A stretch of DNA of 64,000 nucleotides from the NCBI GenBank assembly GCA_910587795.1, contig CAJUNH010000001.1, forward strand, positions 124,001-188,000, read 5' to 3'. Below the pieces are notes generated by a model that ran no database searches, had not been told where the DNA came from, and was given only the letters and a program-made list of their open reading frames with translations. Every line of letters starts with the position of its first letter. Position 1 is the stretch's first letter. Source of the stretch: an uncultured Christensenellaceae bacterium (GTDB lineage: Bacteria; Bacillota; Clostridia; Christensenellales; CAG-314). Below are positions 33,202-43,848 of the stretch, one piece after another. The position numbers and the translations under genes were made by a program.

Positions 33202-35406
33202 TTACTTTAAATACCAGTAATCTAAAATTGATGGCGGTAACGGTTCTGTTCCTTCGTCATCGGTTTTATATACTTTAACGATTGGCGTTGTATAAACGTC
33301 TTTGCCGTCAATATTTAATTCTGCATAATATTCGGTATTAACGTCGATTGTTTCGTTATATTTATTTTTGTCCAACGTTAATATTTGTTTGCTGCCATTG
33401 ACAATTTTATAAAGATTCCATTCGCCTTTTTCTATAATCGGCAGCGTTAGCATTATGTTGTTTTTCTCGGCGTTTACGTCTATTTTATAGTTATAGCATA
33501 TACTTTGCAAACGTTCTTTAGGTTGGTTTGCTGCATCAAACAAATACTTTTCTCCGTCTTCGCATATAAGCATTTTTTGATTTTCGTGCAAGCTTTTACT
33601 GTCTAAATCTAATTCTATAACGTTTTTGGGCTGAATAAATTTGTCGGGTACTTTTTCGCTGTATATATTATTTAGCAATGATTTTGCCAAACTGCACGGT
33701 GCGTTTGATCCGCTGACATTGTTATCAAAATCTCCGCTGTACCAAATAATAAAAGTGTTTTGCGTGGTATATCCCGCGATTATTGCGTCGCTGTTACCGT
33801 TACTGTTGCCTACCGTACCGGTTTTTGCAGCAATTTGATAGGAGGGGCTATATAATTTTTTTGCCGTTCCCTGCTTAACCGTTTCAATTAATATATCGGT
33901 CATAAGGTAATTTGCTGCCGACTGAAATACCTGCGTACTTGTATTTTTTCTGCTGTATACTAAGTCGTTTTCGCTGTAAATATTTTTTATAAATTTTAAA
34001 TCGCTGTTTACACCGTTTTTAGCCAGTGTTTCGTAGCATTCGGCCAATTCCAGTGTATTTATCCCGTTTGAGGTATTACCTAGTGCCAAAGACAAGTTTT
34101 GCTCTCCGCTTATTCCCATTTTCTCTAGATACTGTTGCGATTTTTGCAGCGTTAATGCGTTAAGCGTTTTTACTGCCGGTACGTTTAAGCTTTTAATTAC
34201 GGAGTTTTTAATAGTTGTCCAACCGTTGTATCCGCCTAAATTTGTAGGTTTGTAACCGTTAAAGTCGGTTTCTTCATCTAAAACAGGGGATGCCGGAGTT
34301 ATTATTCGTTCGTTTAGCGCGGGAGCGTATACTGCGATAGGTTTCAATGCACTGCCTGCTTGACGGGGCATTGTTCCGCTTTCACCGCGGAAGTAACACG
34401 CAATTACTCCTCCGTCGTTATCTGTAACAACTCCCGATATATCGGCTAATTTTCCGTTTTTGTCTATTGTGTCGTCTTTTTTAATCAAATTCTGCAAATA
34501 ATTTTGCACTGTAAAATCGCAATATGTTTCTATTACAAAATTGGATTGCGCAAGTTGCATAGGCGTCATATTAAGTAATTGACATGCTTCGTTCATTACG
34601 TGGTAACTGTATGATTTATCCAAATTAGTCTTTTGCGGACAGTATGTTATCTCCGCTGCCGTTGCCTCTTCGTATTGCGTATTTGAAATTGCATTTTGAT
34701 CGAGCATTGTTTTTAAAACGCTGTTTCGTCTCGATATACACTTGTCGGCATTTTTATCCGGGGCGTAAGTGTTTGGGGCTTTTATCATGCCTGCAAGTAT
34801 TGCGCTTTCGTCCAAAGTCAAATCTTTTGCACTTTTATTGAAATACACGTTTGAAGCCGTTTCTATTCCATAAGCGTGTCTGCCGAAATAGATTGTATTT
34901 AAGTACATTTCCAATATATCGTGTTTGCTGTAATTTTTTTCTAATTCTCTGGCGAGAAGCATTTCGTTTACTTTGCGAGACAATGTTTTATTATTATTTA
35001 AATGTGTATTTTTAATCAATTGTTGGCTTATTGTCGACGCACCTTCTTTATATCCTCCGCTTTTAAGATTATGAATTGCTGCGCCTGCGACGCGTTTATA
35101 GTCTATACCGTTATGTTCAAAAAAACGTTTATCTTCAATGCATATAAACGCTTTGTAAGTATAATCGTGCAAAGCGTCAAGCGGAACTTGTTTGTAATTA
35201 TTTAAGTAAAGCGGCTCGGCAATTTGAGCGCCGTTGGAATCTAAAATAGTCAGCGAGGTATAAACTTCGTTGAGCCTTTTTTTATCAAATTTGATATAAT
35301 CATTACTGCTTTTCCATTTAGAAAATACAATTACTCCGCAGACTATTGCGCAAAGTATTGCAGTTAAACAAACTATGGAAATGATTTTTACGATTTTTCT
35401 AGTCAT
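33202..35406 (-). CDS. Class A penicillin-binding protein (PBP1A type)
   Basis: A 734-residue bifunctional peptidoglycan synthase with an N-terminal membrane anchor (about residues 5-30). The GT51 glycosyltransferase domain has EDKRFFEHNGIDYKRV and EGASTISQQLIKN; the transpeptidase has SALK (in AGSALKP), SLN and KTGT. A C-terminal extension after about residue 600 probably forms a small beta domain. It polymerises and crosslinks glycan strands outside the membrane. It is the only minus-strand gene in a long plus-strand stretch and is divergent from miaB. Confidence 0.95.
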   Translation of the reverse strand: MTRKIVKIISIVCLTAILCAIVCGVIVFSKWKSSNDYIKFDKKRLNEVYTSLTILDSNGAQIAEPLYLNNYKQVPLDALHDYTYKAFICIEDKRFFEHNGIDYKRVAGAAIHNLKSGGYKEGASTISQQLIKNTHLNNNKTLSRKVNEMLLARELEKNYSKHDILEMYLNTIYFGRHAYGIETASNVYFNKSAKDLTLDESAILAGMIKAPNTYAPDKNADKCISRRNSVLKTMLDQNAISNTQYEEATAAEITYCPQKTNLDKSYSYHVMNEACQLLNMTPMQLAQSNFVIETYCDFTVQNYLQNLIKKDDTIDKNGKLADISGVVTDNDGGVIACYFRGESGTMPRQAGSALKPIAVYAPALNERIITPASPVLDEETDFNGYKPTNLGGYNGWTTIKNSVIKSLNVPAVKTLNALTLQKSQQYLEKMGISGEQNLSLALGNTSNGINTLELAECYETLAKNGVNSDLKFIKNIYSENDLVYSRKNTSTQVFQSAANYLMTDILIETVKQGTAKKLYSPSYQIAAKTGTVGNSNGNSDAIIAGYTTQNTFIIWYSGDFDNNVSGSNAPCSLAKSLLNNIYSEKVPDKFIQPKNVIELDLDSKSLHENQKMLICEDGEKYLFDAANQPKERLQSICYNYKIDVNAEKNNIMLTLPIIEKGEWNLYKIVNGSKQILTLDKNKYNETIDVNTEYYAELNIDGKDVYTTPIVKVYKTDDEGTEPLPPSILDYWYLK

Positions 35407-35542
35407 ATCACTTATTATTGTTTGTGATTTATTTTTTTATATTTATTTTTTCTTGAAAAATATTTGAATTAATAGTAAAATGTATTTATATGTAGAATTA
35501 TGCTGTTTTGTATAATTAATTTTATGTGAGAGGTTACAATTT

Positions 35543-36862
35543 GTGAAATATTATATAAATACCTACGGTTGTCAAATGAATATTCACGATTCGGAAAAAA
35601 TTGCGGGTATTTTGGAAGAATTAAATTATCACGCGTGCAGCAAGCAGGAAGAAGCCGACATAGTGGTATTTAATACGTGTTGTATAAGGGAAACTGCCGA
35701 ACAAAAAATATACGGGCATATCGGCATGTTAAAAAAACTTAAACAAGCGCACCCGAATATGCTTGTGGTTGTGTGCGGTTGTATGTCGCAACAAGAAGGT
35801 GTTGCGGATAAAATTAGGACTAGCTATCCTTTTGTGGATATTATTTTAGGTACGTCAAATCTAAATTCCTTAAAACAAGCGGTTTTAGACGCGCAACGCC
35901 GCAAGTGCTGCGTAAAGGTGGACTTTGAACTTTACAACGAGGAGGACTTTGTTCAATCGCGCACAAGTTATCCTAACGCTTGGGTAAATATTAATTACGG
36001 CTGCAACAATTTTTGTACTTACTGTATCGTTCCGTATGTTCGCGGCAGAGAACGCAGCCGTCCTCTTGCGGATATCCTTACCGAGGTTAAAAAGCTGCTT
36101 GCCGACGGTTATAAGGAAATTACTTTATTGGGGCAGAATGTAAATTCGTACGGTCACGATTTGCCTAACGGCGAAGATTTTTCTGCACTGCTTAAATCCA
36201 TTGCCGAACTTGACGGAAAATTTCGTTTGCGTTTTATGACTTCGCATCCCAAAGATTTATCGCAAGAGGTAATTGACGTTATTGCATCGTATCCAAAAAT
36301 TTGCGATAATATTCATTTGCCCGTACAAAGCGGCAGCACAGAAATTTTACGTAGGATGAACCGTAGATATACGCGAGAGGATTATCTGTCGTTGATTTGT
36401 AAAATCCGTACGAAACTGCCGAACGTTGGGATTACCACGGATATTATGGTAGGGTTTCCGGGCGAAACGGAACAAGACTTTGAAGACACGTTGGATTTAG
36501 TGCAAAAAGCGCGTTATAGTTCTGCTTTTTGCTTTATATACTCTCGACGTAAGGGAACCCCTGCTTACTCGATGGAAAATCAAATTCCGTACGAAGTTAA
36601 GCGTGAGAGAATTACAAGATTGCTTGCTTGTCAAAATGATGTAACAAAGCAAATCAGTGCGGAAATGATAGGTAAGCAATTCGAGGTTTTGGTTGAAGGT
36701 GCAAATAACCATTATAAAAATACGATGTGCGGGCGTACCGAGAGCGGCAGACTTGTCAACTTTAAATGTGACGAACAAATGACTGGACAGTTTGTTACGG
36801 TATTGATAGAACAAGCTAAATCCGCCACATTATGGGGAAAGATTGTTACGGAGGAAGAATGA
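35543..36862 (+). CDS. miaB: tRNA-2-methylthio-N6-dimethylallyladenosine synthase MiaB
   Basis: A 439-residue radical-SAM methylthiotransferase. The N-terminal domain ligands are in YGCQMN, NTCCIRE and CGCMSQ; the radical-SAM cluster is in YGCNNFCTYCIVPYVRGRERSR; a C-terminal TRAM domain ends the protein. It adds the methylthio group to i6A37 made by MiaA, whose gene lies in the same operon. The start is GTG 35543, supported by GAGAGG upstream. It overlaps mutS by 4 bases. Confidence 0.96.
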   Translation: MKYYINTYGCQMNIHDSEKIAGILEELNYHACSKQEEADIVVFNTCCIRETAEQKIYGHIGMLKKLKQAHPNMLVVVCGCMSQQEGVADKIRTSYPFVDIILGTSNLNSLKQAVLDAQRRKCCVKVDFELYNEEDFVQSRTSYPNAWVNINYGCNNFCTYCIVPYVRGRERSRPLADILTEVKKLLADGYKEITLLGQNVNSYGHDLPNGEDFSALLKSIAELDGKFRLRFMTSHPKDLSQEVIDVIASYPKICDNIHLPVQSGSTEILRRMNRRYTREDYLSLICKIRTKLPNVGITTDIMVGFPGETEQDFEDTLDLVQKARYSSAFCFIYSRRKGTPAYSMENQIPYEVKRERITRLLACQNDVTKQISAEMIGKQFEVLVEGANNHYKNTMCGRTESGRLVNFKCDEQMTGQFVTVLIEQAKSATLWGKIVTEEE

Positions 36863-39453
36863 AAGATAAATTATCGCCGATGATGCAGAATTATTTGCAA
36901 ACAAAGGAGCATTACAAAGAGTGTATTTTGATGTACCGACTGGGTGACTTTTACGAAATGTTTTTCGAGGACGCCGAGCGCGCAAGCAAAATACTTGATT
37001 TAACTTTGACCGGTAAAAATTGCGGGTTAGAAGAACGCGCTCCTATGTGCGGGGTTCCTTATCACGCGGTAGATACATATATTGCCAAGTTGATTAACGC
37101 GGGCGAAAAGGTTGCCATATGCGAGCAGCTTAGTGAGCCTAACGGCCGCGAGCTTGTTAGACGCGACGTAGTAAGAGTTGTAACCGCGGGAACGGTAATG
37201 GATACCGACATATTGGAAGAAACGCGCAGTAACTATATTGCTTCGGTCTATGTCAATTCTAACATCGGCGTTGCGCTCTGCGACTTAACGACGGGCGACG
37301 TCGTTGTAGCGGAATTTCACGGTATGGTCAACACGCAAGACTTACAGGAATTTTTGGTATGCTACAAGCCTGCTGAAATTATATCTAACAAGCAAGCTAA
37401 GGAAATTTCCGTAACTTTGGATTGCGTTAAGGCGGGATATTTGCCGCAATTTTATCAGTACGAGGACAGCAGTTTTAGTAAATCCGCTGCTACAGAGTGT
37501 GTTTTAAATAACTATAAAATAATGGCTTTGGACGGTTTTGGATTGCAAAGCAAACATCATGCCGTAGGTGCGTTGGGCGCTTTGTTAGAATACCTTGTAA
37601 GCACGCAAAAGCGTTCGTTGCCGCATTTAAAAACTCCTAAGTTGGAAGACCGTACGAAATTTATGTCTATAGACGTAAAAACGCGCAAAAATCTTGAGCT
37701 GACGATTTCGTATAGGGATAGTAAGCGCAAAGGCAGTTTATTGTGGCTGTTGGATAAAACGGTTACAAGTATGGGCGCGCGTCTGCTTGCAGACTGGATA
37801 GACCGTCCGCTGCAAAAAACGGCGCAAATTAACGCACGTTTGGACGGAGTGGAAGAACTGTATCATAATTTTATTGCAAGGTCTTCTATTGCCGAGGCTC
37901 TGCGTAACGTATACGACATCGAGCGGATTGTCGGTAAAATAGCTTATAACAGCGTTACGCCTAAAGACTGTATAGCGTTAAAACGCTCTTTGTACGCGTT
38001 ACCGCAAATTAAAGGTATTCTTTCAAGTTTTAACAGCAAGATTCTTCAAGGTATTGATAGTTCTGTGTTGCCATTTGACGAAGTAGCGGATTTATTGGAA
38101 AGGGCAATAGTGGAAGACGCTCCGCAAATTGTTAAAGACAGCGATTATATAAAGCATGGATTTAACGCCGAATTGGACGAGCTTTATGATTTGGCGGAAC
38201 ACGGCAGCGGCAGAATTTCTGCATTGGAAGAATTTGAACGCAGTCGCACCGGCATTAAAAATTTAAAATTAGGCTATAACAAAGTGTTTGGATATTATTT
38301 TGAAATAACAAATTCTATGTTACATCTTGCGCCTTCTAATTTTATTCGAAAGCAAACTACTGTCGGCGGCGAACGATTTGTAAGTCCGGAGCTGAAAGAG
38401 TTAGAAGAAAAAATGCTAACTGCTTTTGAAAAGAAAATACGCTTGCAGAAAACGTTGTTTGAACAAATACGCAACCAGTTGCTGCAGTATATACCTTCTA
38501 TGCAGCAAACGGCGCAAGCGGTTGCGGCGTTGGACTGCTTATTATCACTTGCCCGCGTAGCGGAAGCAAACTATTACTGCAAGCCTAAGTTAAATACGGC
38601 AAATTCTACGCTTACCATAACGGAAGGCAGACATCCTTTGGTTGAGGTAAATATTAAGCGTGATAATTTTATCACCAACGATGTGCATCTTGATACCGAA
38701 GATAACCGTACGATGATAATAACCGGCCCTAATATGGCGGGTAAAAGTACGTTTATGCGTCAAGTTGCGCTTATTACGCTGATGGCGCATATAGGGTCTT
38801 TTGTGCCTGCTAAAAGCGCTGAAATTCCTATAGTTGATAAAATCTTTACACGTGTCGGTGCGAGCGACGACTTACAGCTAAATCAAAGCACCTTTATGGT
38901 GGAAATGGTTGAAGTGGCAAATATTTTAAATAACGCAACTTCTAAAAGTCTTATTATCTTAGACGAAGTCGGGCGCGGTACGTCTACGTTTGACGGTTTG
39001 TCTATTGCGTGGGCTGTTATGGAGTACGTATCTAAAAATATCCGTGCAAAGACATTGTTTTCCACTCATTATCACGAATTGACTGATTTGGAAGGACGTG
39101 TGGAAGGCGTAAAAAATTATCAAGTGACCGTAAAGGAATTTAACGGCAGCGTTGTGTTTTTGCATAAGATTGCCCGGGGCGGAGCAAGTAAAAGCTTCGG
39201 TATAGAAGTGGCGGCGCTTGCGGGCGTTCCAGGCGACGTATGCGGTAGGGCAAAAGAAATTGTAGCTTTATTGGAAAGCAGCAATGCCAGTTTAAATATA
39301 GACGAGGCCGCGGTTGGCAAAGCTGCCGAACAACGGCAATTTAACAAAGTAGCGCAAGATATTACTGCTATCTTGCGGGATATAGACATAAACAGAGTGT
39401 CGCCTATTGAGGCTTTTGACATTTTGAATACACTGGTGAAAAGGGTTAAATAA
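36859..39453 (+). CDS. mutS: DNA mismatch repair protein MutS
   Basis: Product of 864 residues from ATG 36859, forming an ATGA overlap with miaB and preceded by GAGGAAG. The mismatch-recognition motif is YRLGDFYEMFFEDA (containing F-x-E), and the C-terminal ATPase has GPNMAGKSTFMRQVALI and LIILDEVGRGTSTFDGLSIAWAV, followed by STHYHEL. MutS finds mismatches and recruits MutL, encoded next. Length is normal for the family. Confidence 0.97.
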   Translation: MKDKLSPMMQNYLQTKEHYKECILMYRLGDFYEMFFEDAERASKILDLTLTGKNCGLEERAPMCGVPYHAVDTYIAKLINAGEKVAICEQLSEPNGRELVRRDVVRVVTAGTVMDTDILEETRSNYIASVYVNSNIGVALCDLTTGDVVVAEFHGMVNTQDLQEFLVCYKPAEIISNKQAKEISVTLDCVKAGYLPQFYQYEDSSFSKSAATECVLNNYKIMALDGFGLQSKHHAVGALGALLEYLVSTQKRSLPHLKTPKLEDRTKFMSIDVKTRKNLELTISYRDSKRKGSLLWLLDKTVTSMGARLLADWIDRPLQKTAQINARLDGVEELYHNFIARSSIAEALRNVYDIERIVGKIAYNSVTPKDCIALKRSLYALPQIKGILSSFNSKILQGIDSSVLPFDEVADLLERAIVEDAPQIVKDSDYIKHGFNAELDELYDLAEHGSGRISALEEFERSRTGIKNLKLGYNKVFGYYFEITNSMLHLAPSNFIRKQTTVGGERFVSPELKELEEKMLTAFEKKIRLQKTLFEQIRNQLLQYIPSMQQTAQAVAALDCLLSLARVAEANYYCKPKLNTANSTLTITEGRHPLVEVNIKRDNFITNDVHLDTEDNRTMIITGPNMAGKSTFMRQVALITLMAHIGSFVPAKSAEIPIVDKIFTRVGASDDLQLNQSTFMVEMVEVANILNNATSKSLIILDEVGRGTSTFDGLSIAWAVMEYVSKNIRAKTLFSTHYHELTDLEGRVEGVKNYQVTVKEFNGSVVFLHKIARGGASKSFGIEVAALAGVPGDVCGRAKEIVALLESSNASLNIDEAAVGKAAEQRQFNKVAQDITAILRDIDINRVSPIEAFDILNTLVKRVK

Positions 39454-41408
39454 TGGCAAATATTAAAATATTAAAACCTGAGGTTTTTAATAAAATTTCC
39501 GCAGGAGAGGTGGTAGAAAATCCTGTCGGCGCAATTAAGGAAATTGTTGAAAACAGTATTGATGCGGGCGCAACTCGTATTACTATAGAGGTCATGTCCG
39601 GCGGATTGGAATTAATATCCGTTACCGATAACGGCTGCGGAATACGCGATGACGATATTGATCTGGCTTTTTGTAAGCACGCGACAAGTAAGTTGTCCAG
39701 CGCCGAAGAATTATCTGCAATACAAACTCTGGGCTTTCGCGGAGAGGCATTGGCTAGCATTGCCGCTGTTTCAAAAATAAAACTTACTACGCGTCACGCC
39801 GGTAACGAGGCTGCGACAATGGCAGTTGTTGAGGACGGTATTGTAAAAAGCAGGCAGCTGGTTTCTTTTAACATAGGTACTAAGATCGAAATCAGAGACC
39901 TTTTTTATAATATGCCTGCTCGTAAGAAATTTTTAAAAACTCCAAAATATGAGGGGATGAACATAACTAAATATATTGCTAAGCTTATTTTGAGCAATCC
40001 CGCTCTAGACATAACGTATATTTTAGACGGAACTACAGTTTATCAATGCAAAGGAGGCGGTTTAAAAGAAGCGATTTTTGCAATTTACGGTCGTGACTGT
40101 ATCGAAAACTGTCTTAAAGTAGATTTTACAAGAGGAGTGTACCGCATAAGCGGATATATCGGTAAGCCCGAATATACAAAAGCTAACCGCAACTACCAAA
40201 CGTTGTCTGTTAACGGAAGGGTTGTAGAGGATAATTCTATTTCGTCGACGGTACTGCAAGCATATAAGCCGTATTTAATGACGCGCAAATTTCCGTTTTT
40301 TGTTTTAAACTTGGATATTCCGTGTGATTTAGTTGACGTTAACGTTCACCCGAAAAAGGCGGAAGTTCGTTTTGCCGACGGCAAGAGTGTATGTTCGGCA
40401 TTTTATCGCGCATCAGCGGATGAATTGGAAAAATTCTCCGTAAGTAAATCCCATTATGGCTTTTTGATAGATAATTTACCGAAGACGGACGAAGATGTGC
40501 AACGCCGCAAGCAACAAATGGCGGAAAATGCTCAAAAAATGACTGATATATTTGAACGTCGAGCATTCGACATTATGAATTCCGGACAAACAGACGACGT
40601 TGTCGAAATTGAGCATGCCACAGAAAAGGTAGATTCTAATATTGAATTTGCTAAATTTGCGCAGGAACTAGAACGCGATTTGTCGGTTGATCTTATCCGC
40701 AAGAAAATGGGGTTTAGTACATTGGATGAAGAGAAAGCGGCAAAGGTTTCTCAAAATAAAGCTAAAATTTTGCCTATGGAAGATGTGGCAAGTAAGGTTT
40801 TGCCTCCGTTTGCAGAGGAACAGAGAGACGTCTATGACGATTTATACAAACGTACACGCATATTAGGCTCGGCATTTAAAACTTATCTTATTTTGGAGAT
40901 AGAAGACAAAATTATTTTAGTGGATCAGCACGCCGCACACGAACGCATTTTATTCGATAAATTTATGGCAAGTAAATCGCACGATGTGCAGCCGTTAATG
41001 TTTCCGTATGTATTTACTGTTCGTGAGGACGAAGCAGCGTTTATTGAAGAAAATATTGACAATATAAGGCAAGCGGGGCTTGTGGTGGAACCGTTTGGAA
41101 TTAATACATTCCGTATAAAATCGGTGGCTGCATTGCTGTCAAAAGCGCCGATGAAAACATTTGTAGATTATATGCTGTCTGCAATAGAGGAATTTAAGCT
41201 TGACGACAAGGCTTTGATAGTTGAAAAAATTGCCCAAAAAGCTTGTAAGGCAGCGGTAAAAGGGGGCGAGTGTTTAAACGAATATGAAATAAAGTATATT
41301 TTAAAGGAAGTCTACGAAAATAACGTCGTGCGCTGTCCGCACGGCCGCCCTGTAACTGTGGTTTTGACTCGCAGAGAAATTGAAAAGATGTTTAAGAGGA
41401 TTGTATAA
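39453..41408 (+). CDS. mutL: DNA mismatch repair protein MutL
   Basis: A 651-residue GHKL ATPase: N-terminal NKISAGEVVENPVGAIKEIVENSIDAGAT, DNGCGI and GFRGEALASI motifs, and a C-terminal dimerisation and nuclease domain with DQHAAHERILFDKF, close to the endonuclease motif DQHAx2Ex4E but with Asp at the final acidic position, and CPHGRPV near the end. It is therefore of the nicking MutL type found where MutH is absent. It shares a base with the mutS stop and touches miaA. Confidence 0.96.
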   Translation: MANIKILKPEVFNKISAGEVVENPVGAIKEIVENSIDAGATRITIEVMSGGLELISVTDNGCGIRDDDIDLAFCKHATSKLSSAEELSAIQTLGFRGEALASIAAVSKIKLTTRHAGNEAATMAVVEDGIVKSRQLVSFNIGTKIEIRDLFYNMPARKKFLKTPKYEGMNITKYIAKLILSNPALDITYILDGTTVYQCKGGGLKEAIFAIYGRDCIENCLKVDFTRGVYRISGYIGKPEYTKANRNYQTLSVNGRVVEDNSISSTVLQAYKPYLMTRKFPFFVLNLDIPCDLVDVNVHPKKAEVRFADGKSVCSAFYRASADELEKFSVSKSHYGFLIDNLPKTDEDVQRRKQQMAENAQKMTDIFERRAFDIMNSGQTDDVVEIEHATEKVDSNIEFAKFAQELERDLSVDLIRKKMGFSTLDEEKAAKVSQNKAKILPMEDVASKVLPPFAEEQRDVYDDLYKRTRILGSAFKTYLILEIEDKIILVDQHAAHERILFDKFMASKSHDVQPLMFPYVFTVREDEAAFIEENIDNIRQAGLVVEPFGINTFRIKSVAALLSKAPMKTFVDYMLSAIEEFKLDDKALIVEKIAQKACKAAVKGGECLNEYEIKYILKEVYENNVVRCPHGRPVTVVLTRREIEKMFKRIV

Positions 41409-42314
41409 ATGAAATCCGTGATAGGGATAACAGGTACAACCTCTGTTGGAAAGTCTGCCGTAGGTGTTGCTTTGGCAAAGATGATTGGCAGCGAAATTAT
41501 TTCGGCAGATTCTATGCAGATATATAAGGAAATGGATATAGGTACGGCTAAAGTTACCGAGGCAGAAATGCGTGGCGTTAAACACTATATGTTGGATATT
41601 GTCGAGCCTAATCAAGATTACTCCTCGTACATATATCAGCAGCAAGCATCAAAGATTATAGACGGTATGGATTGCGTGCCTATAATGGTGGGCGGAACAG
41701 GCTTTTATTTTGACAGTTTATTGTATCCTCCTGAATTTGGCATCGGAGATGTTAATAGACGAAAAGAATTGCTTGAAATTTTAGATCGTCAAGGCTTGAG
41801 TTCGTTGCAAATGATTTTGAGGGAACTTGACGAAGAAAGCTACAATAAAATAGACGTTCAAAATTCCAAACGGGTGATACGCGCAATAGAAATTGCCGAA
41901 AGCGGCGAAAAGCTATCGAAAGGAACGGGACGCAATAAAACTCCTAAATACGACCTTAAACTTTTTGTTTTACGGCGCTCTCGGGAAAGTCTTTATAGAC
42001 AAATAAATTTGCGCGTGGATTCAATGGTGCGCGCGGGTTTAGTTGATGAAGTAAAAAAACTTGTTTCTAAATACGGTTTTTGTAAAACCTCGGCATATCA
42101 GGCTATCGGTTACAAAGAAATAATCGAATATCTAAACGGAACGATTACGCTTGAAGATGCGGTTGCGAAAATTAAGCTAAATACAAGACGCTATGCAAAA
42201 AGACAAGAAACATATTTTAAACGTATGGATATTAAGGAATATATCGACGTAGAAAACAAAACTATAGATGAAATAGCCTTATATATTTATAATGCGATAA
42301 ATAATAGGGCGTAA
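41409..42314 (+). CDS. miaA: tRNA dimethylallyltransferase MiaA
   Basis: A 301-residue P-loop enzyme with GITGTTSVGKSAVGVALA (Walker A), SADSMQIYKEMDIGTAK, and GGTGFYFDSLLY, and a C-terminal RRYAKRQETYFKR substrate-binding segment. It transfers a dimethylallyl group to A37 of tRNAs reading UNN codons; MiaB then acts on the product. It starts directly after mutL. An hfq gene, which often follows miaA in Firmicutes, is not present before the next gene. Confidence 0.96.
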   Translation: MKSVIGITGTTSVGKSAVGVALAKMIGSEIISADSMQIYKEMDIGTAKVTEAEMRGVKHYMLDIVEPNQDYSSYIYQQQASKIIDGMDCVPIMVGGTGFYFDSLLYPPEFGIGDVNRRKELLEILDRQGLSSLQMILRELDEESYNKIDVQNSKRVIRAIEIAESGEKLSKGTGRNKTPKYDLKLFVLRRSRESLYRQINLRVDSMVRAGLVDEVKKLVSKYGFCKTSAYQAIGYKEIIEYLNGTITLEDAVAKIKLNTRRYAKRQETYFKRMDIKEYIDVENKTIDEIALYIYNAINNRA

Positions 42315-42383
42315 TTTTTTGCTTGTTGAGCTAGAATATTGCAAATATACGGTACTGTAATGATGTATTTTATTAAGGCAGAT

Positions 42384-42420
42384 AAAAACAAATGTAACTA
42401 TTATTTGTTTTTGTGTTTTG
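42384..42420 (+). terminator. Probable terminator after miaA
   Basis: AAAAACAAAT (42384-42393) pairs perfectly with ATTTGTTTTT (42403-42412) around a 9-base loop, and a T-rich tail follows. The A/T-only stem is weak. Confidence 0.5.
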
Positions 42421-42472
42421 TAAAATACTATGTTAGACATAATATGAAAAATACTAATATAAAGGAATAAAC

Positions 42473-43690
42473 ATGAACGAAATAGTGTATAAATCTTTAA
42501 AAAGATGTGAATCTAGGTTCGCGGAAATAGATAAAATATCGTTGAGCAATTTTCAAAGAGTTCTGGAAGCATTTTCCAAGAATAAAGTTTCCCTTATGCA
42601 CTTTAACGGAACAAGCGGCTATGGACTGGGGGACGTAGGAAAAGAAACGTTATGCGATATAATGGCGGATATTTTCGGCGCCGAAAAGGCGATTGTCAGT
42701 CCGCATATAGCTTCCGGTACACATGCAATTTCTCTTGCTTTGTTTGGAGTATTGCGTCCGAACGATACTGTTTTGTCAGTTACAGGGGAACCTTACGATA
42801 CGCTTAAAGACGTTATTGACGAAAAAGGAATAGGCAGTCTTGCGGATTTTAATATAAAGTTTGATAAAATAGATTTGTTGCCAAGCGGCGATTTCGATTA
42901 CAATAAAATAGCGGATTATTTAAATGGTAACCGTAGTGTAAAAATGATTTACATGCAGCGTTCCCGCGGGTATGCGTGGCGTTTGGCGTTATCGATAAAA
43001 CAAATTGAAAAAATATGCAAATTTGTTCGCGAAATTGTTCCGGAATGTATTATTATGTGCGATAATTGCTACGGCGAATTTGTTGAAACGTGCGAGCCTA
43101 CGCATGTCGGCTGCAATCTTTGTGCCGGATCTTTTATAAAAAATATCGGCGGCGGTATAGCGCCTACCGGAGGATACGTTGTCGGTCGGGGCGATTTGAT
43201 AGATCTTGTTGCCGGCAGGCTTACGTCTCCTTCAATCGGTAACGAGGTCGGCTCGTATTCGAGTGGATACAGATTGTTTTATCAAGGAATTTTTAATGCT
43301 CCGCACGTAGTTAATCAAGCATTAAAGACGTGTCTGTTATTTTCTTCCGCATTGAGCGGTTTGGGGTATGAAGTATTGCCGAAATTAAACGACGATTTGG
43401 GAGATATAGTATGCTCCGTAAAACTAAATGACGGCGATAAGCTCGTCAAATTTTGTCAGGCAATCCAGTCTGTTTCGCCCGTAGACGGATACGTTTCGCC
43501 TATCCCTTGGGCTCAGCCCGGATATAATGACGAGGTTATAATGGCGGCCGGCTGCTTTGTGCAAGGATCGTCCATAGAGCTAAGCTGCGACGGACCAATG
43601 AGAGAACCTTTTATTGCTTATATTCAAGGCGGACTTACTATTGAGCATGGCATTTGTGCATTGGAAAAAGTTCTAGAAAAAATAAATTAA
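42473..43690 (+). CDS. ynbB: Methionine gamma-lyase/aluminium-resistance family PLP protein (YnbB-like)
   Basis: A 405-residue fold-type I PLP protein of the YnbB family: HFNGTSGYGLGDVGKETLCDIMADIFGAEKAIVSPHIASGTHAI in the N-terminal part, MCDNCYGEFVE around the cofactor Asp, and SFIKNIGGGIAPTGGYVVGR with the PLP Lys. The C-terminal PYNDEVIMAAGCFVQGSSIELSCDGPMR is typical. Its physiological substrate is not settled; the family name derives from aluminium resistance and similarity to methionine gamma-lyase. It precedes the recombinase-hflX-lexA group, and AAAGGA lies before the ATG. Confidence 0.92.
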   Translation: MNEIVYKSLKRCESRFAEIDKISLSNFQRVLEAFSKNKVSLMHFNGTSGYGLGDVGKETLCDIMADIFGAEKAIVSPHIASGTHAISLALFGVLRPNDTVLSVTGEPYDTLKDVIDEKGIGSLADFNIKFDKIDLLPSGDFDYNKIADYLNGNRSVKMIYMQRSRGYAWRLALSIKQIEKICKFVREIVPECIIMCDNCYGEFVETCEPTHVGCNLCAGSFIKNIGGGIAPTGGYVVGRGDLIDLVAGRLTSPSIGNEVGSYSSGYRLFYQGIFNAPHVVNQALKTCLLFSSALSGLGYEVLPKLNDDLGDIVCSVKLNDGDKLVKFCQAIQSVSPVDGYVSPIPWAQPGYNDEVIMAAGCFVQGSSIELSCDGPMREPFIAYIQGGLTIEHGICALEKVLEKIN

Positions 43691-43746
43691 TATATTTTAT
43701 TGTTTTGATAAATCTATATTAAATATTAAAATTAAAGTTAATATTT

Positions 43747-43797
43747 GCGGTTAGCATATTTCTATGACAAACGAAGATTTGCTAACTGCGTTTTTAA
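43747..43797 (+). terminator. Terminator after the ynbB-like gene
   Basis: GCGGTTAGCATAT pairs with ATTTGCTAACTGC across a loop of about 20 bases, followed by TTTTT (43791-43795). Confidence 0.7.
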
Positions 43798-43848
43798 TTT
43801 TAATTGCTTCTTTATTTATAAAACCCCTCTCGATTGCCGCTTTAATTT

